Position numbers and translations under genes: made by a program | NCBI RefSeq assembly: GCF_031348265.1 | Contig: NZ_CP133771.1 | Coordinates: forward strand, 8,184,001-8,248,000 | DNA: 64,000 nucleotides | Direction: 5' to 3' | Source: Streptomyces collinus | Lineage (GTDB): Bacteria; Actinomycetota; Actinomycetes; Streptomycetales; Streptomycetaceae | In this document: one piece after another, positions 50,399 through 58,620 of the stretch | Layout: each line of letters begins with the position of its first letter | How positions within the stretch are numbered: the first letter of the stretch is position 1 | Notes under the pieces: model-generated | What the model was told of the DNA's origin: nothing | Databases searched by the model: none | What the model saw: only the letters and a program-made list of their open reading frames with translations

Positions 50399-51064
50399 TC
50401 ATGCGAGCGCTCCGTCGCCGAGGGCGGACAGGAGGTGGGCGGGGTCCGCGTAGACCGCGTCCGCTCCGGACTCCTCCAGGTCGGCGCGCGGGATGCCGCC
50501 GCACAGGACGCCCACGCAGCGCACTCCGGCCCGGCTGCCCGCCCGCATGTCCCACACGGTGTCGCCGACGAACACCGCCCGCTCCGCCGGCACCCCCACC
50601 AGCTCCAGGGCGTGCTCGACCGGCTCGGGGGCGGGCTTGCCCTGGTCGACGTCGTCGGCGCTCGCCGTGGCGCTGATGGCCTCGTCCGCGTCGATGGCCC
50701 GGCGCAGCGCGCTCAGCTCCGCGCCGCCCGCCGAGGTGGCGAGCACCACCGTCCAGCCGTCCCGGTGCAGCCGCCGCAGCAGCGCCCCGGCCTCCGGCAG
50801 CGGGGGCAGCCGGTCGAAGTACTGCCCGTACAGCGCCTTGTGCCCGGCGCTGATGTCGGCGTCCTGGTCCGTGTCCCGGTCCTCGCCCAGCAGATGGGCG
50901 ACCAGGTCGGTCGACGGCAGGCCCACGGCCCGGTGAACGGCGTGCATCGGCACGTCGTGGCCCGCCTGCCGGAAGGCCTCCCACCAGGCCACGACGTGCA
51001 GATGGTTGGTGTCGACCAGCGTGCCGTCGACGTCGAACACGGCCGCCCGTCCCGAGCTTTCCAT
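50399..51064 (-). CDS. HAD-superfamily hydrolase
   Basis: 221 residues. Motif I is AAVFDVDGTLVDTNHLHVVA (nucleophile Asp), motif II TVVLATSAGGAEL (Ser/Thr), motif III lysine in DQGKPAPEPVEHAL and motif IV VFVGDTVWDMRAG. The helical cap after motif I (AWWEAFRQAGHDVPMHAVHR) puts it in the beta-phosphoglucomutase/phosphoglycolate phosphatase group. It is 39 bp downstream of the PHP gene on the same strand. The phosphorylated substrate is not evident. Confidence 0.92.
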   Translation of the reverse strand: MESSGRAAVFDVDGTLVDTNHLHVVAWWEAFRQAGHDVPMHAVHRAVGLPSTDLVAHLLGEDRDTDQDADISAGHKALYGQYFDRLPPLPEAGALLRRLHRDGWTVVLATSAGGAELSALRRAIDADEAISATASADDVDQGKPAPEPVEHALELVGVPAERAVFVGDTVWDMRAGSRAGVRCVGVLCGGIPRADLEESGADAVYADPAHLLSALGDGALA

Positions 51065-51103
51065 AGGTGCAGTCCCTTCCTCCGAGGCCGCGCGGGTACC
51101 ACG

Positions 51104-52144
51104 TCAGCCGCCCGCCACGCCGGAGGGCAGCCGCCGCTCCCGGGTCCAGGCCAGCAGTTCGTCGAGGGACCAGGTGGTCACCACGCGCTCGGGCGGCACC
51201 CCGCACTCCTCCGCCCGCGCGCACCCGTTGATCTGCCAGTCCAGCTGCCCGGGCGCGTGCGCGTCGGTGTCGACGGCGAACAGCACCCCCGCGTCCACCG
51301 CCCGGCGCAGCAACCGCCGCGGCGGGTCCAGCCGCTCCGGCCTGCTGTTGATCTCCAGGGCCGTGCCGGTCTCGGCGAGCGCCGCGAACACCTCGTCCGC
51401 GTCGAACTCCGACTCCGGCCGCCCCCGCCCGGTCACCAGCCGTCCCGTGCAGTGCCCGAGCACGTCCGCGTGCGGATCGCGTACGGCGGCCACCATCCGC
51501 CGGGTCATCGACCGGGCGTCCATGCGCAGCTTGGAGTGCACCGACACCACCACCACGTCGAGCCGGTCCAGCAGCTCCGGCTCCTGGTCGAGCGAGCCGT
51601 CCTCGTGGATGTCGCACTCGATGCCGGTCAGCAGCCGGAACGGCGCCCAGGTCTCGTTCAGCTCCGCCACCACGTCCAGCTGCTCCCGCAGCCGCTCGGG
51701 CGACAGGCCCCAGGCGACCGTCAGCCGCGGCGAGTGATCGGTCAGCGCCGCCCACTCGTGGCCCAGGTCCGCGGCGGCCCGGCCCATCTCCTCGATCGGG
51801 CTGCCGCCGTCCGACCAGTCGGAGTGCAGATGGCAGTCACCGCGCAGCAGCGCCCGCAGCTTCTCCCCGCCCCGCACGGCCGGCTGCTCGTGCGCCTCGC
51901 CCTCCAGCTTCGCCAGATAGCCGGGCACCTGGCCGGCCAGCGCCTCCCGCACCACCTGCGCGGTCTTCGGGCCGACCCCCTTGAGCTTCTCCAGCGAGCC
52001 GTCCGCCGCCCGCCGGCGCACCTCGTCCCCGCCCAGGTCCTTCAGCACCCGGGCCGCCGTGCGGAAGGCGCGCACGCGGTAGGTGGGTGCCAGGGACCGC
52101 TCCAGCAGGAAGGCGATCCGGTCCAGTGCCTCGACGGGGTCCAT
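51104..52144 (-). CDS. PHP-domain phosphoesterase with N-terminal helix-hairpin-helix
   Basis: 346 residues from the ATG at 52144, with GGAGG 8 to 12 bases upstream. Residues 1-80 contain helix-hairpin-helix DNA-binding sequence (DGSLEKLKGVGPKTAQVVRE). The rest is a PHP phosphoesterase: GDCHLHSDWSDGGSPIEEMG, ALTDHSPRLTVAWG, TGIECDIHEDGS, VVVSVHSKLRMD, DVLGHCTGRLV and AVDTDAHAPGQLD supply the metal ligands. It looks like the C-terminal half of PolX without the polymerase domain, so a DNA-end or nucleotide phosphoesterase role is likely. It precedes the HAD gene by 39 bp. Confidence 0.9.
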   Translation of the reverse strand: MDPVEALDRIAFLLERSLAPTYRVRAFRTAARVLKDLGGDEVRRRAADGSLEKLKGVGPKTAQVVREALAGQVPGYLAKLEGEAHEQPAVRGGEKLRALLRGDCHLHSDWSDGGSPIEEMGRAAADLGHEWAALTDHSPRLTVAWGLSPERLREQLDVVAELNETWAPFRLLTGIECDIHEDGSLDQEPELLDRLDVVVVSVHSKLRMDARSMTRRMVAAVRDPHADVLGHCTGRLVTGRGRPESEFDADEVFAALAETGTALEINSRPERLDPPRRLLRRAVDAGVLFAVDTDAHAPGQLDWQINGCARAEECGVPPERVVTTWSLDELLAWTRERRLPSGVAGG

Positions 52145-52268
52145 CGCCACCTCCACCTCAAGGGTTCCCCAGCGCCCCGCGGGCCGCACGACGGGCGGAC
52201 GGTTTGCCCCGCGTCCCCCCCGGGTACTGCGATGCCTCGTCCCGGCCCCGCCGACGAGGAGGCTCGTC

Positions 52269-53078
52269 ATGTCCGCCCCCAGCGCGTCCCCCAGCAAGGT
52301 CGCCGTGATCACCGGCGCCGACTCCGGCATCGGCCGCGCCACCGCCGTACACCTGGCGCGGGCGGGCATGGACGTCGGCATCACCTATCACAGCGACCGC
52401 AAGGGCGCCCAGGAGACGGCCGACGAGGTGCGCGCGCACGGGCAGCGGGCCGAGGTCGCCCGGATGGACCTCACCCGGCTGCCCGACGCCGCCGACACCG
52501 TCGACGACCTGTGCGAGCGGCTCGGCCGCATCGACGTGCTGGTCAACAACGCCGGGACCGGCACCATGACGCCCTACCTGGACCTGGAGCTGTCGGACGT
52601 GCGCGAGGTCCTGGACGTCGATCTCGTCGGGCCGTTCCTGTGCGGACAGAAGGCGGCCCGGCACATGATCGACCACGGTGAGGGGGGCCGGATCATCAAC
52701 GTCACGTCCGTGCACGAGCACCAGCCGCGGGTGGGCGCCGCCCCCTACTGCGCCGCCAAGGGCGGCCTCGGGCTGCTCACCCAGGTCATGGCGCTCGAAC
52801 TGGCCGAGCACCACATCACCGTCAACGCCGTCGCCCCGGGCGAGATCGCCACGCCCATGACCGGGCAGGAGGACACCGACCCGCACACCGAGAGCCGCCC
52901 GGGCATCCCGCTCGGCCGGCCAGGAGACGCCCGCGAGGTCGCCGCCGTCGTCGCCTTCCTCGCCGGCCCGGAGGCCTCGTACGTCACCGGCGCGTCCTGG
53001 AGCGTCGACGGCGGCATGCTCCGGATGGGTCCGCAGGCCGGTTCGCACCTCACCGGTGACGACTGGCGCCGTCCCTGA
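52269..53078 (+). CDS. Short-chain dehydrogenase/reductase
   Basis: 269 residues from the ATG at 52269 with GAGGAGG at 52256-52262. NAD(P) site VITGADSGIGRATAVHLARA, VLVNNAGTGTMTP, the catalytic Ser in INVTSVHEHQP and Tyr/Lys in YCAAKGGLGLL; ends with SYVTGASWSVDGGMLRMG. It belongs to the classical glucose-1-dehydrogenase-like SDRs. It faces away from the PHP gene and stands alone, so the substrate cannot be guessed. Confidence 0.9.
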   Translation: MSAPSASPSKVAVITGADSGIGRATAVHLARAGMDVGITYHSDRKGAQETADEVRAHGQRAEVARMDLTRLPDAADTVDDLCERLGRIDVLVNNAGTGTMTPYLDLELSDVREVLDVDLVGPFLCGQKAARHMIDHGEGGRIINVTSVHEHQPRVGAAPYCAAKGGLGLLTQVMALELAEHHITVNAVAPGEIATPMTGQEDTDPHTESRPGIPLGRPGDAREVAAVVAFLAGPEASYVTGASWSVDGGMLRMGPQAGSHLTGDDWRRP

Positions 53079-53103
53079 ACCCGCGCCGCCGCCGGTTGCG
53101 TTC

Positions 53104-53109
53104 TACGCT
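53104..53109 (+). promoter_or_regulatory. Candidate -10 box for leaderless transcription
   Basis: TACGCT is followed by six bases and the ATG at 53116, with no ribosome-binding sequence between the SDR stop and that ATG. Confidence 0.5.
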
Positions 53110-53115
53110 CGATGC

Positions 53116-53352
53116 ATGACCGAAAGCGCGAGCCCGTACATATCCCACCCGCGGATCCTGGTGCTCGGGGTGCAACCGGGCACACCGCCGTTCCGGATCG
53201 TGCAGATCGACGGCCAGGTGGTCGGGGAGGCCCGGGCCGTCACCGACGTGCTGTCGGCCGCGGCCGCGTTCGGCATCACCGTGCACGACATGGACGACCC
53301 GGACGTGGTCCGGTGGGTGGGTGGAGACAAGTTCACCTGGACCGTGCACTAG
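53116..53352 (+). CDS. Small conserved hypothetical protein
   Basis: 78 residues (SHPRILVLGVQPGTPPFRIV; IDGQVVGEARAVTDVLSAAA; VRWVGGDKFTWTVH). The pattern suggests one small alpha/beta fold, without signal peptide or membrane segment. I do not recognise the family. A TACGCT box six bases before the ATG supports a leaderless transcript, and the 3' end lies in a hairpin shared with the convergent VanZ gene. Confidence 0.75.
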   Translation: MTESASPYISHPRILVLGVQPGTPPFRIVQIDGQVVGEARAVTDVLSAAAAFGITVHDMDDPDVVRWVGGDKFTWTVH

Positions 53353-53379
53353 GCGTGAGGCGTGACGCGCCCTACGCCT
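53351..53379. terminator. Imperfect hairpin covering two convergent stop codons
   Basis: AGGCGT at 53351-53356 pairs with ACGCCT at 53374-53379, and GGCG at 53359-53362 with CGCC at 53368-53371, with a G-U pair and one mismatch between. It overlaps both the TAG of the small gene and the TAG of the VanZ gene. Confidence 0.5.
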
Positions 53380-53917
53380 TGCCGGCCGGTGGCTTGTCTC
53401 CCGCCCGGCCCCGGCGGGGCCTGCGTGCGTGGACGGCCCTGCTGAGGCGGCGCCCCAGGAGCAGGTAACCGATGAGTGCGCCCGTCGTGTTGAGGATCAC
53501 GTCGTCGATGTCGAAGGCGCGGCCGGTGACCAGCGCGCCCTGCGCGAACTCCACCAGGAGCATCACGGTCGCGGTCAGGAGCAGCACGCGCAGGATGCCG
53601 CGGGTGCGCGGGGCGACCACCGGCACGAGGACGCCGAAGGGAAGGCCCAGCAGGATGTTGCCGCCGATCTGCTTGACCGCGTCGCGCAGTTCGGGCTGGT
53701 CGAGGTAGGCCTTCAGGGAGTTGCCCGGCGTCAGGTTGCTGTGAGTCAGCGCCTCCGAGGCGGGCGAGGGCTGCAGGGTCAGCCGGGCCAGCACCACGGC
53801 GAAGGCGACCATGAACGCGAACGCGCACAGCGTCGCCAGCAGCCGGAGGGGCAACGGGAGCGGGCGTCGCTCGCTCCCGGACCCGGCGGTCCGGGGACGT
53901 GAGGCTGCACTGGCCAT
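53372..53917 (-). CDS. VanZ-family membrane protein
   Basis: 181 residues from the ATG at 53917 with GGAGGAC upstream. Four membrane segments are visible (LLATLCAFAFMVAFAVVLAR; QIGGNILLGLPFGVLVPVVA; RGILRVLLLTATVMLLVEFA; DVILNTTGALIGYLLLGRRL). GNILLGLPFG, the E in VEFAQG and DIDDVILNTTG are the conserved VanZ positions. VanZ proteins give low-level teicoplanin tolerance in enterococci; many streptomycete copies have no link to glycopeptides. A GGGTAA element with a GCATC 14 bases before it (rev. strand) may be a stress-sigma promoter. Confidence 0.88.
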   Translation of the reverse strand: MASAASRPRTAGSGSERRPLPLPLRLLATLCAFAFMVAFAVVLARLTLQPSPASEALTHSNLTPGNSLKAYLDQPELRDAVKQIGGNILLGLPFGVLVPVVAPRTRGILRVLLLTATVMLLVEFAQGALVTGRAFDIDDVILNTTGALIGYLLLGRRLSRAVHARRPRRGRAGDKPPAGKA

Positions 53918-54114
53918 TCGGTCCTCCAGTCTTGGACTTCCCTGCGTGACACGGCGGTTACCCCCGGTCGGGCCGACGATGCCGTGGGGGTCGGTTCCCG
54001 GCCACGATCCCCGGCGGCATGGCCGGAGACCGCGGCAGGTGATCGCTCCCACCCTCCGTTTCCCGCGTTCTGCCGGAGCACTCCCGGCGGGATCACGCCG
54101 TGTACGGAAGCCGG

Positions 54115-54777
54115 TCAGCTCCCGTACGTGACGCGCACCTCCTCGAAGCCCAGGGAGCGCAGCAGGCCTTCGAGCATGCCGGTGGTGTTGGACTCGGCGC
54201 GTGCGGTCAGCTCGCTCTCCTTCGCCGCGTCGCCGATGTGCCGCACCGCGAGCTTCTGCACGGCCTGTTCGCCGTTGGGGTTGTCCGAGAAGAGGTCGCC
54301 GAGGCGGTCGAAGAGACCGCGCTGCTTGGAGACCGCGTAGGAGCGGTCGGGGTCGAGCGCGGGCTTGCCCAGCCGGGCGTGGGGCAGCCGGAGCGTGGCG
54401 GACGTGCGGTCGCCGTTGACCTTCACGTCGTTCTCGCCGATCTTGCCCAGGTCGACATAGGCGTCGACGGTGCCCGCACCGACGTACAGGGTGCGGGTGC
54501 CGCGGATGGCGTCGGGCAGCAGCTTGGCGTCCTTCTCCAGGTCGACGACGACCTGGAAGTTGCCGGAAGCGGCGTCGTAACGGCTGATGTCCTGGATGGA
54601 CTTCAGCAGCGCGGGGCCGGACCGGTCGTGCGTCTCGGTGCCGAACAGGTCCTTCAGACCCGGGATCACGCTCAGCCGGAGCCCCGCGAAGAACACCACG
54701 AGCACCAGCACGAGCGCGGCCACCACTTTCGCCCAGCCGGGCATGCGCCTGGGGAGGCGCTTGACGGGAGTCGTCAT
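54115..54777 (-). CDS. DUF4230 membrane-anchored protein
   Basis: 220 residues from the ATG at 54777, preceded by AAGGAGGG. One membrane helix (VVAALVLVLVVFFAGLRLSV, residues 18-37) anchors an outer domain with the DUF4230 pattern LLKSIQDISRYDAASGNFQV, YVGAGTVDAYVDLGKIGEND and LRLPHARLGKPALDPDRSYA. It faces the cell exterior. The function of DUF4230 is unknown; it is often near cell-envelope genes, and here it lies in a leftward group with VanZ and STAS genes. Confidence 0.87.
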   Translation of the reverse strand: MTTPVKRLPRRMPGWAKVVAALVLVLVVFFAGLRLSVIPGLKDLFGTETHDRSGPALLKSIQDISRYDAASGNFQVVVDLEKDAKLLPDAIRGTRTLYVGAGTVDAYVDLGKIGENDVKVNGDRTSATLRLPHARLGKPALDPDRSYAVSKQRGLFDRLGDLFSDNPNGEQAVQKLAVRHIGDAAKESELTARAESNTTGMLEGLLRSLGFEEVRVTYGS

Positions 54778-54882
54778 GCGACGGCCCTCCTTCCTACTGT
54801 CCGGATGCCCGCCACAACCCACGCCAGACCGCCGAGTTGAAGAGGCAACGGCCTCGGCGGAAGCACGCGGGGCGCACACCCG

Positions 54883-55260
54883 TCACGGGCGGGAGGTCGC
54901 CTCCGGCTGCTCCAGTGCGGCGTCCAGCGTCGGCTGCGGAGGCAGGATCCGGGACAGGCCGGTGATCCGCAGGACGCGCAGCGTGAGCGGGTGCGCGCAG
55001 ACGAGCAGCACGTGTCCCCGCCGGTCCAGCACCCGGCTGCGGGCCCGGTACAGCAGCCGCAGTCCGGAGCAGTCGAAGAAGTCGATCCCGCTGAGGTCGA
55101 TCACGACGCGGGCGGCGGGGCGGTCCGTCTCCCGGTCCAGATGCGGTGCGATCTCCGTGGCCGCGGCGAGGTCGATCTCGCCGCGGAACTCCAGCACCGT
55201 GTGCCCACGTTCCTGGCGGACGCGCAGGTGCCGGGTGAGCGGTGCAGGTTCCTGCCGCAC
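54883..55260 (-). CDS. STAS-domain anti-anti-sigma factor
   Basis: 125 residues from a GTG at 55260, with GGAGG about ten bases before it. The STAS fold is visible in VLEFRGEIDLAAATEIAPHL, with the phosphorylatable Ser in IDLSGIDFFDCSGLRLLYRA (DCSGLRLL). When dephosphorylated such proteins bind an anti-sigma kinase and free the sigma factor. No kinase or sigma gene is adjacent. Upstream lies an AT-rich promoter region with GGGTAAC. Confidence 0.9.
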   Translation of the reverse strand: MRQEPAPLTRHLRVRQERGHTVLEFRGEIDLAAATEIAPHLDRETDRPAARVVIDLSGIDFFDCSGLRLLYRARSRVLDRRGHVLLVCAHPLTLRVLRITGLSRILPPQPTLDAALEQPEATSRP

Positions 55261-55326
55261 GACGAGATCGCCTCCAGCCTGCTCCGTGCGTGGGAGGGGC
55301 TACGACTCAACGCCGCTCCCCGCCCT

Positions 55327-55388
55327 GCAAGTTACCCTCTAACGAATGAATTTGAGCATGTTCGATTGACATATGTCTTTGAATTCCG
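55327..55388. other. AT-rich promoter region with GACATATGTC palindrome
   Basis: About 60 bases are far richer in A and T than anything around them, in a 235-bp gene-free gap (55261-55495). They contain the perfect 10-bp palindrome GACATATGTC (55368-55377), and on the minus strand GGGTAACTT near 55329-55338, close to a stress-sigma -10. It is upstream of the STAS gene, so it is most likely its promoter region. The rest of the gap is GC-rich with short GGGGCG repeats. Confidence 0.55.
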
Positions 55389-55495
55389 GCCGGGTTGGCC
55401 GAGGTTCACGCCGGGGCGTACGCGGGGGCGCCGCAGGGGCGCGCCGCAGGGGCGCACCCCGGGCGCTCGTGTGCGGGGGCGGGGGTTCCCCCGAC

Positions 55496-55933
55496 CTACG
55501 ACAGGGCGTGCCAGGCCCTGGTGAGCGCCTGGCGGAACTGCTCCGTCTGGTGCGCCGTGAGGTCGCGCACCATTCGCTCCTCCAGCTCCCGGACGGGTCC
55601 GGCGTGCCCGGCGAGCAGCTCGCGGCCGGAGTCGGTGAGCAGGATCAGCAGCTCCCGGCGGTTGCGGGGGTTGCGCTCCCTGCGCACCAGCCCGCGCCCC
55701 TCCAGCGAGCGGACCAGGTCCGCGATGGACTGGGCGGTGACGAAGGAGTCCCGTGCCAGCTGGGCGGCGGACAGGCCGTCATGCCGCTCCAGCACGGTCA
55801 GTGCGGTGTACTGGAGAGCAGTGATCCCGGACGGTCTGACCAGCTCGTCCAGATGGGAGCGCACGACGAGCTCCACCTGCTTGACCATGTAGAGCAGGGA
55901 AGGGGGCGCCTTGGTCACCTGTGTGTCGAGCAT
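55496..55933 (-). CDS. MarR-family transcriptional regulator
   Basis: 145 residues. The winged helix reads ALTVLERHDGLSAAQLARDS, FVTAQSIADLVRSLEGRGLV and RRERNPRNRRELLILLTDSG; the flanking helices form the dimer. It is divergent from the aldehyde dehydrogenase/alcohol dehydrogenase pair, and the 103-bp gap carries two nearly identical 13-bp palindromes, one of which lies close to its own start. It should repress both directions until a phenolic, aldehyde or acid ligand is bound (ligand inferred). Confidence 0.92.
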   Translation of the reverse strand: MLDTQVTKAPPSLLYMVKQVELVVRSHLDELVRPSGITALQYTALTVLERHDGLSAAQLARDSFVTAQSIADLVRSLEGRGLVRRERNPRNRRELLILLTDSGRELLAGHAGPVRELEERMVRDLTAHQTEQFRQALTRAWHALS

Positions 55934-55953
55934 GGGAGCAGGCTAGACCATTG

Positions 55954-55966
55954 ACAGGAAACCTGT
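55954..55966. promoter_or_regulatory. MarR operator 1 (ACAGGAAACCTGT)
   Basis: A 13-bp palindrome with ACAGG/CCTGT arms, 21 bp before the marR start. Nearly identical to operator 2; centres are 34 bp apart. Confidence 0.75.
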
Positions 55967-55987
55967 CCGTAAAGAGACTGCGCACAG

Positions 55988-56000
55988 ACAGGAATCCTGT
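55988..56000. promoter_or_regulatory. MarR operator 2 (ACAGGAATCCTGT)
   Basis: Same ACAGG/CCTGT arms as operator 1 with one central base changed. It lies 37 bp before the aldehyde dehydrogenase start. Confidence 0.75.
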
Positions 56001-56036
56001 TTGTTGAAAACTTGGCGACGACGCTGAGGAGTGGCG

Positions 56037-57491
56037 ATGACCACCTTCGAGAGCACACCCGGCCAGCTGTTCATCGGGGGCCGATGGCGCGATGCCGCCG
56101 ACGGAGCGCGCACCGAGGTGGTCGACCCGTCCCGGGGCACGGCCGTCACCACCGTCGCCGAGGCGGGCCCGGCCGACGTCGACGCCGCCGTACGCGCCGC
56201 CCGCGAGGCCTTCGACGACGGTGCCTGGTCCGGCCTGAGCGGCCGCGAGCGCGGCCGGGTGCTGCACCGCGTCGCCGGGCTGATCCGGGAGAACGCCGAC
56301 GAGCTCGCCGCCCTGGAGAGCCTCGACGTCGGCAAGCCGGTCACGCTGTGCGGCGCGGTCGACGTGACGAACGCGGCCAACGACTACGAGTACTTCGCGA
56401 ACCTCGCCCAGAGCCAGGACGGCGCCCTGCGCGAGACCCCCATGAACGCCCTCGCCTACACCAGGCGCGAGCCCCTCGGCGTGGTCGCCGCGATCACCCC
56501 GTTCAACTTCCCGCTGATCCTCGCCGGCTCCAAGCTCGGCCCCGCCCTCGCGGCCGGCAACACCGTCGTCCACAAGCCCGCCGACGAGACGCCGCTCAGC
56601 GCCCTGTACATGGCCCGGCTGCTCCAGGAGGCGGGCGTCCCCGACGGCGTGGTCAATGTCGTGACCGGCACCGGCCCCGTGGCCGGCGAGGCGCTGCTGC
56701 GCCACCGCGGCGTCGACAAGGTCGCCTTCACCGGTTCCACCGCGATCGGCCGGCACGTGGCGAGCGTCGCGGGGGAGGCGCTCAAGCCCGTCACCATGGA
56801 GCTCGGCGGCAACGCCGCCCACATCGTGTTCGAGGACGCCGACCTGGAGAAGGCCGTCGGGGCGGTCATCAAGGGCTTCGTCTTCAACACCGGCCAGTTC
56901 TGCATGGGCGGCCCGCGTCTGCTGGTGGCCCGCTCGGTGTACCCGACCCTGCTCGCGATCCTCGCCGAGGCCGTGCCCGGTGTGCCGGTCGGCGACCCGC
57001 GCGACCCGGCCACGGTCGTCGGCCCGATGGCGGCCGAGAAGCACCTGAAGAAGGTCGAGGAGTACGTCGCCCTTGCCCGCATGGAGGGCGCCCGCATCGT
57101 CTGCGGCGGCGAGCGGCTCGACCTCGGCGGCGGCTATTACTACAAGCCCACCGTCATCGCCGACCTGGCGAACGACTCCCGCGTGGTCCAGGAGGAGATC
57201 TTCGGCCCGGTCCTCACCGTGCAGCCCTTCGACGACGAGGACGAGGCCGTCGCCCTCGCCAACTCCACGCCCTACGGCCTGGCCTCGGGCGTCCAGACCA
57301 GCAACCTCGCCCGCGCGCACCGGGTCGCCGGCCGGCTCCAGGCCGGCATCGTCTGGGTCAACGACTGGGCGATGCTCGACCCGGCGGTGCCCTTCGGAGG
57401 AGTGAAGGACTCCGGCTACGGCCGCGAGTACGGGCCCGAGGCCCTCGCCGGTTACACCAAGGTCAAGTCCGTCGTCGTCTCGCTCGACTGA
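56037..57491 (+). CDS. NAD(P)-dependent aldehyde dehydrogenase
   Basis: 484 residues from the ATG at 56037 with GAGGAG at 56026-56031. Cofactor site AAITPFNFPLILAGSKLGPA, FTGSTAIGRHVASVAGEAL, catalytic Glu in PVTMELGGNAAHIVF and Cys in NTGQFCMGGPRLLVARSVYP. The final KDSGYGREYGPEALAGYTKV is typical. It is related to betaine/phenylacetaldehyde-type dehydrogenases by eye. It precedes the zinc alcohol dehydrogenase gene by 22 bp; together they would oxidise an alcohol to its acid, the reverse of the gene order. Confidence 0.94.
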   Translation: MTTFESTPGQLFIGGRWRDAADGARTEVVDPSRGTAVTTVAEAGPADVDAAVRAAREAFDDGAWSGLSGRERGRVLHRVAGLIRENADELAALESLDVGKPVTLCGAVDVTNAANDYEYFANLAQSQDGALRETPMNALAYTRREPLGVVAAITPFNFPLILAGSKLGPALAAGNTVVHKPADETPLSALYMARLLQEAGVPDGVVNVVTGTGPVAGEALLRHRGVDKVAFTGSTAIGRHVASVAGEALKPVTMELGGNAAHIVFEDADLEKAVGAVIKGFVFNTGQFCMGGPRLLVARSVYPTLLAILAEAVPGVPVGDPRDPATVVGPMAAEKHLKKVEEYVALARMEGARIVCGGERLDLGGGYYYKPTVIADLANDSRVVQEEIFGPVLTVQPFDDEDEAVALANSTPYGLASGVQTSNLARAHRVAGRLQAGIVWVNDWAMLDPAVPFGGVKDSGYGREYGPEALAGYTKVKSVVVSLD

Positions 57492-57513
57492 GAACCGTCC
57501 AGGAGTCATCACG

Positions 57514-58620
57514 ATGCCCACCACCACCCGTGCCGCGGTCGTCGAGTCCGGCGGCGCGCCCTTCACCCTCTCCGACGTCGTCCTCGACGCACCCGGCCCG
57601 CACGAGGCGCTGGTCCGCATGGCCGCCGCCGGCCTGTGCCACACCGACCTGGGGGTGGCGAGCGGCGGATTGCCCTTCCCGCTGCCCGGTGTCCTGGGCC
57701 ACGAGGGCGCCGGCGTCGTCGAGGCCGTCGGCTCCGCCGTCACCGGCGTCGCGCCCGGCGATCACGTCCTCCTCTCGTTCACCTCCTGCGGCGACTGCCG
57801 CAACTGCCGCGGCGGGCACCCCGCGTACTGCGCGACCTGGCTGCCGCTGAACCTGATCGGCGGCAGCCGGGCCGACGGCACCAGCACCATCAGCCGGGGC
57901 GGCGAGGCACTGGGCGGCCACTTCTTCGGCCAGTCCTCCTTCGCCGAACTGGCCCTGGCCGACGAGCGCAGCCTCGTGAAGGTCGACCCGGACGTGCCGC
58001 TGGCGTCGATCGCCCCGCTGGGCTGCGGCGTACAGACCGGTGTGGGCGCCGTGTGGAACGTCCTGAAGCCGGAGACCGGCGGCACGGTCGTCGTCCTGGG
58101 CGCCGGAGCGGTCGGCCTGTCGGCCGTGATGGCGGCGGCCCTCACCCCGGCCACCAGGATCGTCGCCGTCGACCGGGTCGCCGAGCGCCTGTCGCTGGCC
58201 GAGGAACTGGGGGCCACCCACACCGTCGACACGAGCGGGACGGACCTCGCCCCGGCCCTCGCCGAGATCACCGGCGGGCAGGGCGCGGACGGGGTCGTCG
58301 AGACCACGGGCAACGTGGGCGTCCTGCGGCAGGGCGTCGACGCGCTGGCCGCGCGCGGCACCCTGGTCGTCGTCGGCGCCCCGCCCTTCGGCACCGAGGT
58401 CGCCCTGGACGTCAACGGCCTCCTCGGCGGCAAACGGATCGTCGGCCTCACCCTCGGCGACAGCGAGACCCAGACCATGATCCCGGCCCTGGTCCGCCTG
58501 GTGAAGGACGGACGCCTCCCACTGCACCGCCTGATCAGCACGTATCCCTTCGGGGACATCGACCGGGCGGTCCAGGACATGAGGTCGGGCAAGACGATCA
58601 AGCCGGTCCTGACGTTCTGA
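57514..58620 (+). CDS. Zinc-dependent alcohol dehydrogenase (MDR family)
   Basis: 368 residues. Catalytic zinc ligands lie in AAGLCHTDLGVASGG (Cys) and VLGHEGAGVVEAVGS (His-Glu). The structural zinc cysteines are in FTSCGDCRNCRGGHPAYCAT, the third catalytic Cys in APLGCGVQTGVGAV, and the NAD loop is VVLGAGAVGLSAVMAAALTP. It belongs to class III/aryl-alcohol dehydrogenase-like MDRs. It follows the aldehyde dehydrogenase gene, so the pair probably handles one alcohol/aldehyde under control of the MarR protein. Confidence 0.94.
   Translation: MPTTTRAAVVESGGAPFTLSDVVLDAPGPHEALVRMAAAGLCHTDLGVASGGLPFPLPGVLGHEGAGVVEAVGSAVTGVAPGDHVLLSFTSCGDCRNCRGGHPAYCATWLPLNLIGGSRADGTSTISRGGEALGGHFFGQSSFAELALADERSLVKVDPDVPLASIAPLGCGVQTGVGAVWNVLKPETGGTVVVLGAGAVGLSAVMAAALTPATRIVAVDRVAERLSLAEELGATHTVDTSGTDLAPALAEITGGQGADGVVETTGNVGVLRQGVDALAARGTLVVVGAPPFGTEVALDVNGLLGGKRIVGLTLGDSETQTMIPALVRLVKDGRLPLHRLISTYPFGDIDRAVQDMRSGKTIKPVLTF

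Noticed and set aside
53372-53917. Glycopeptide resistance gene vanZ in a van cluster
   Set aside because: No vanHAX or sensor genes are nearby; the VanZ fold alone is common in streptomycetes.
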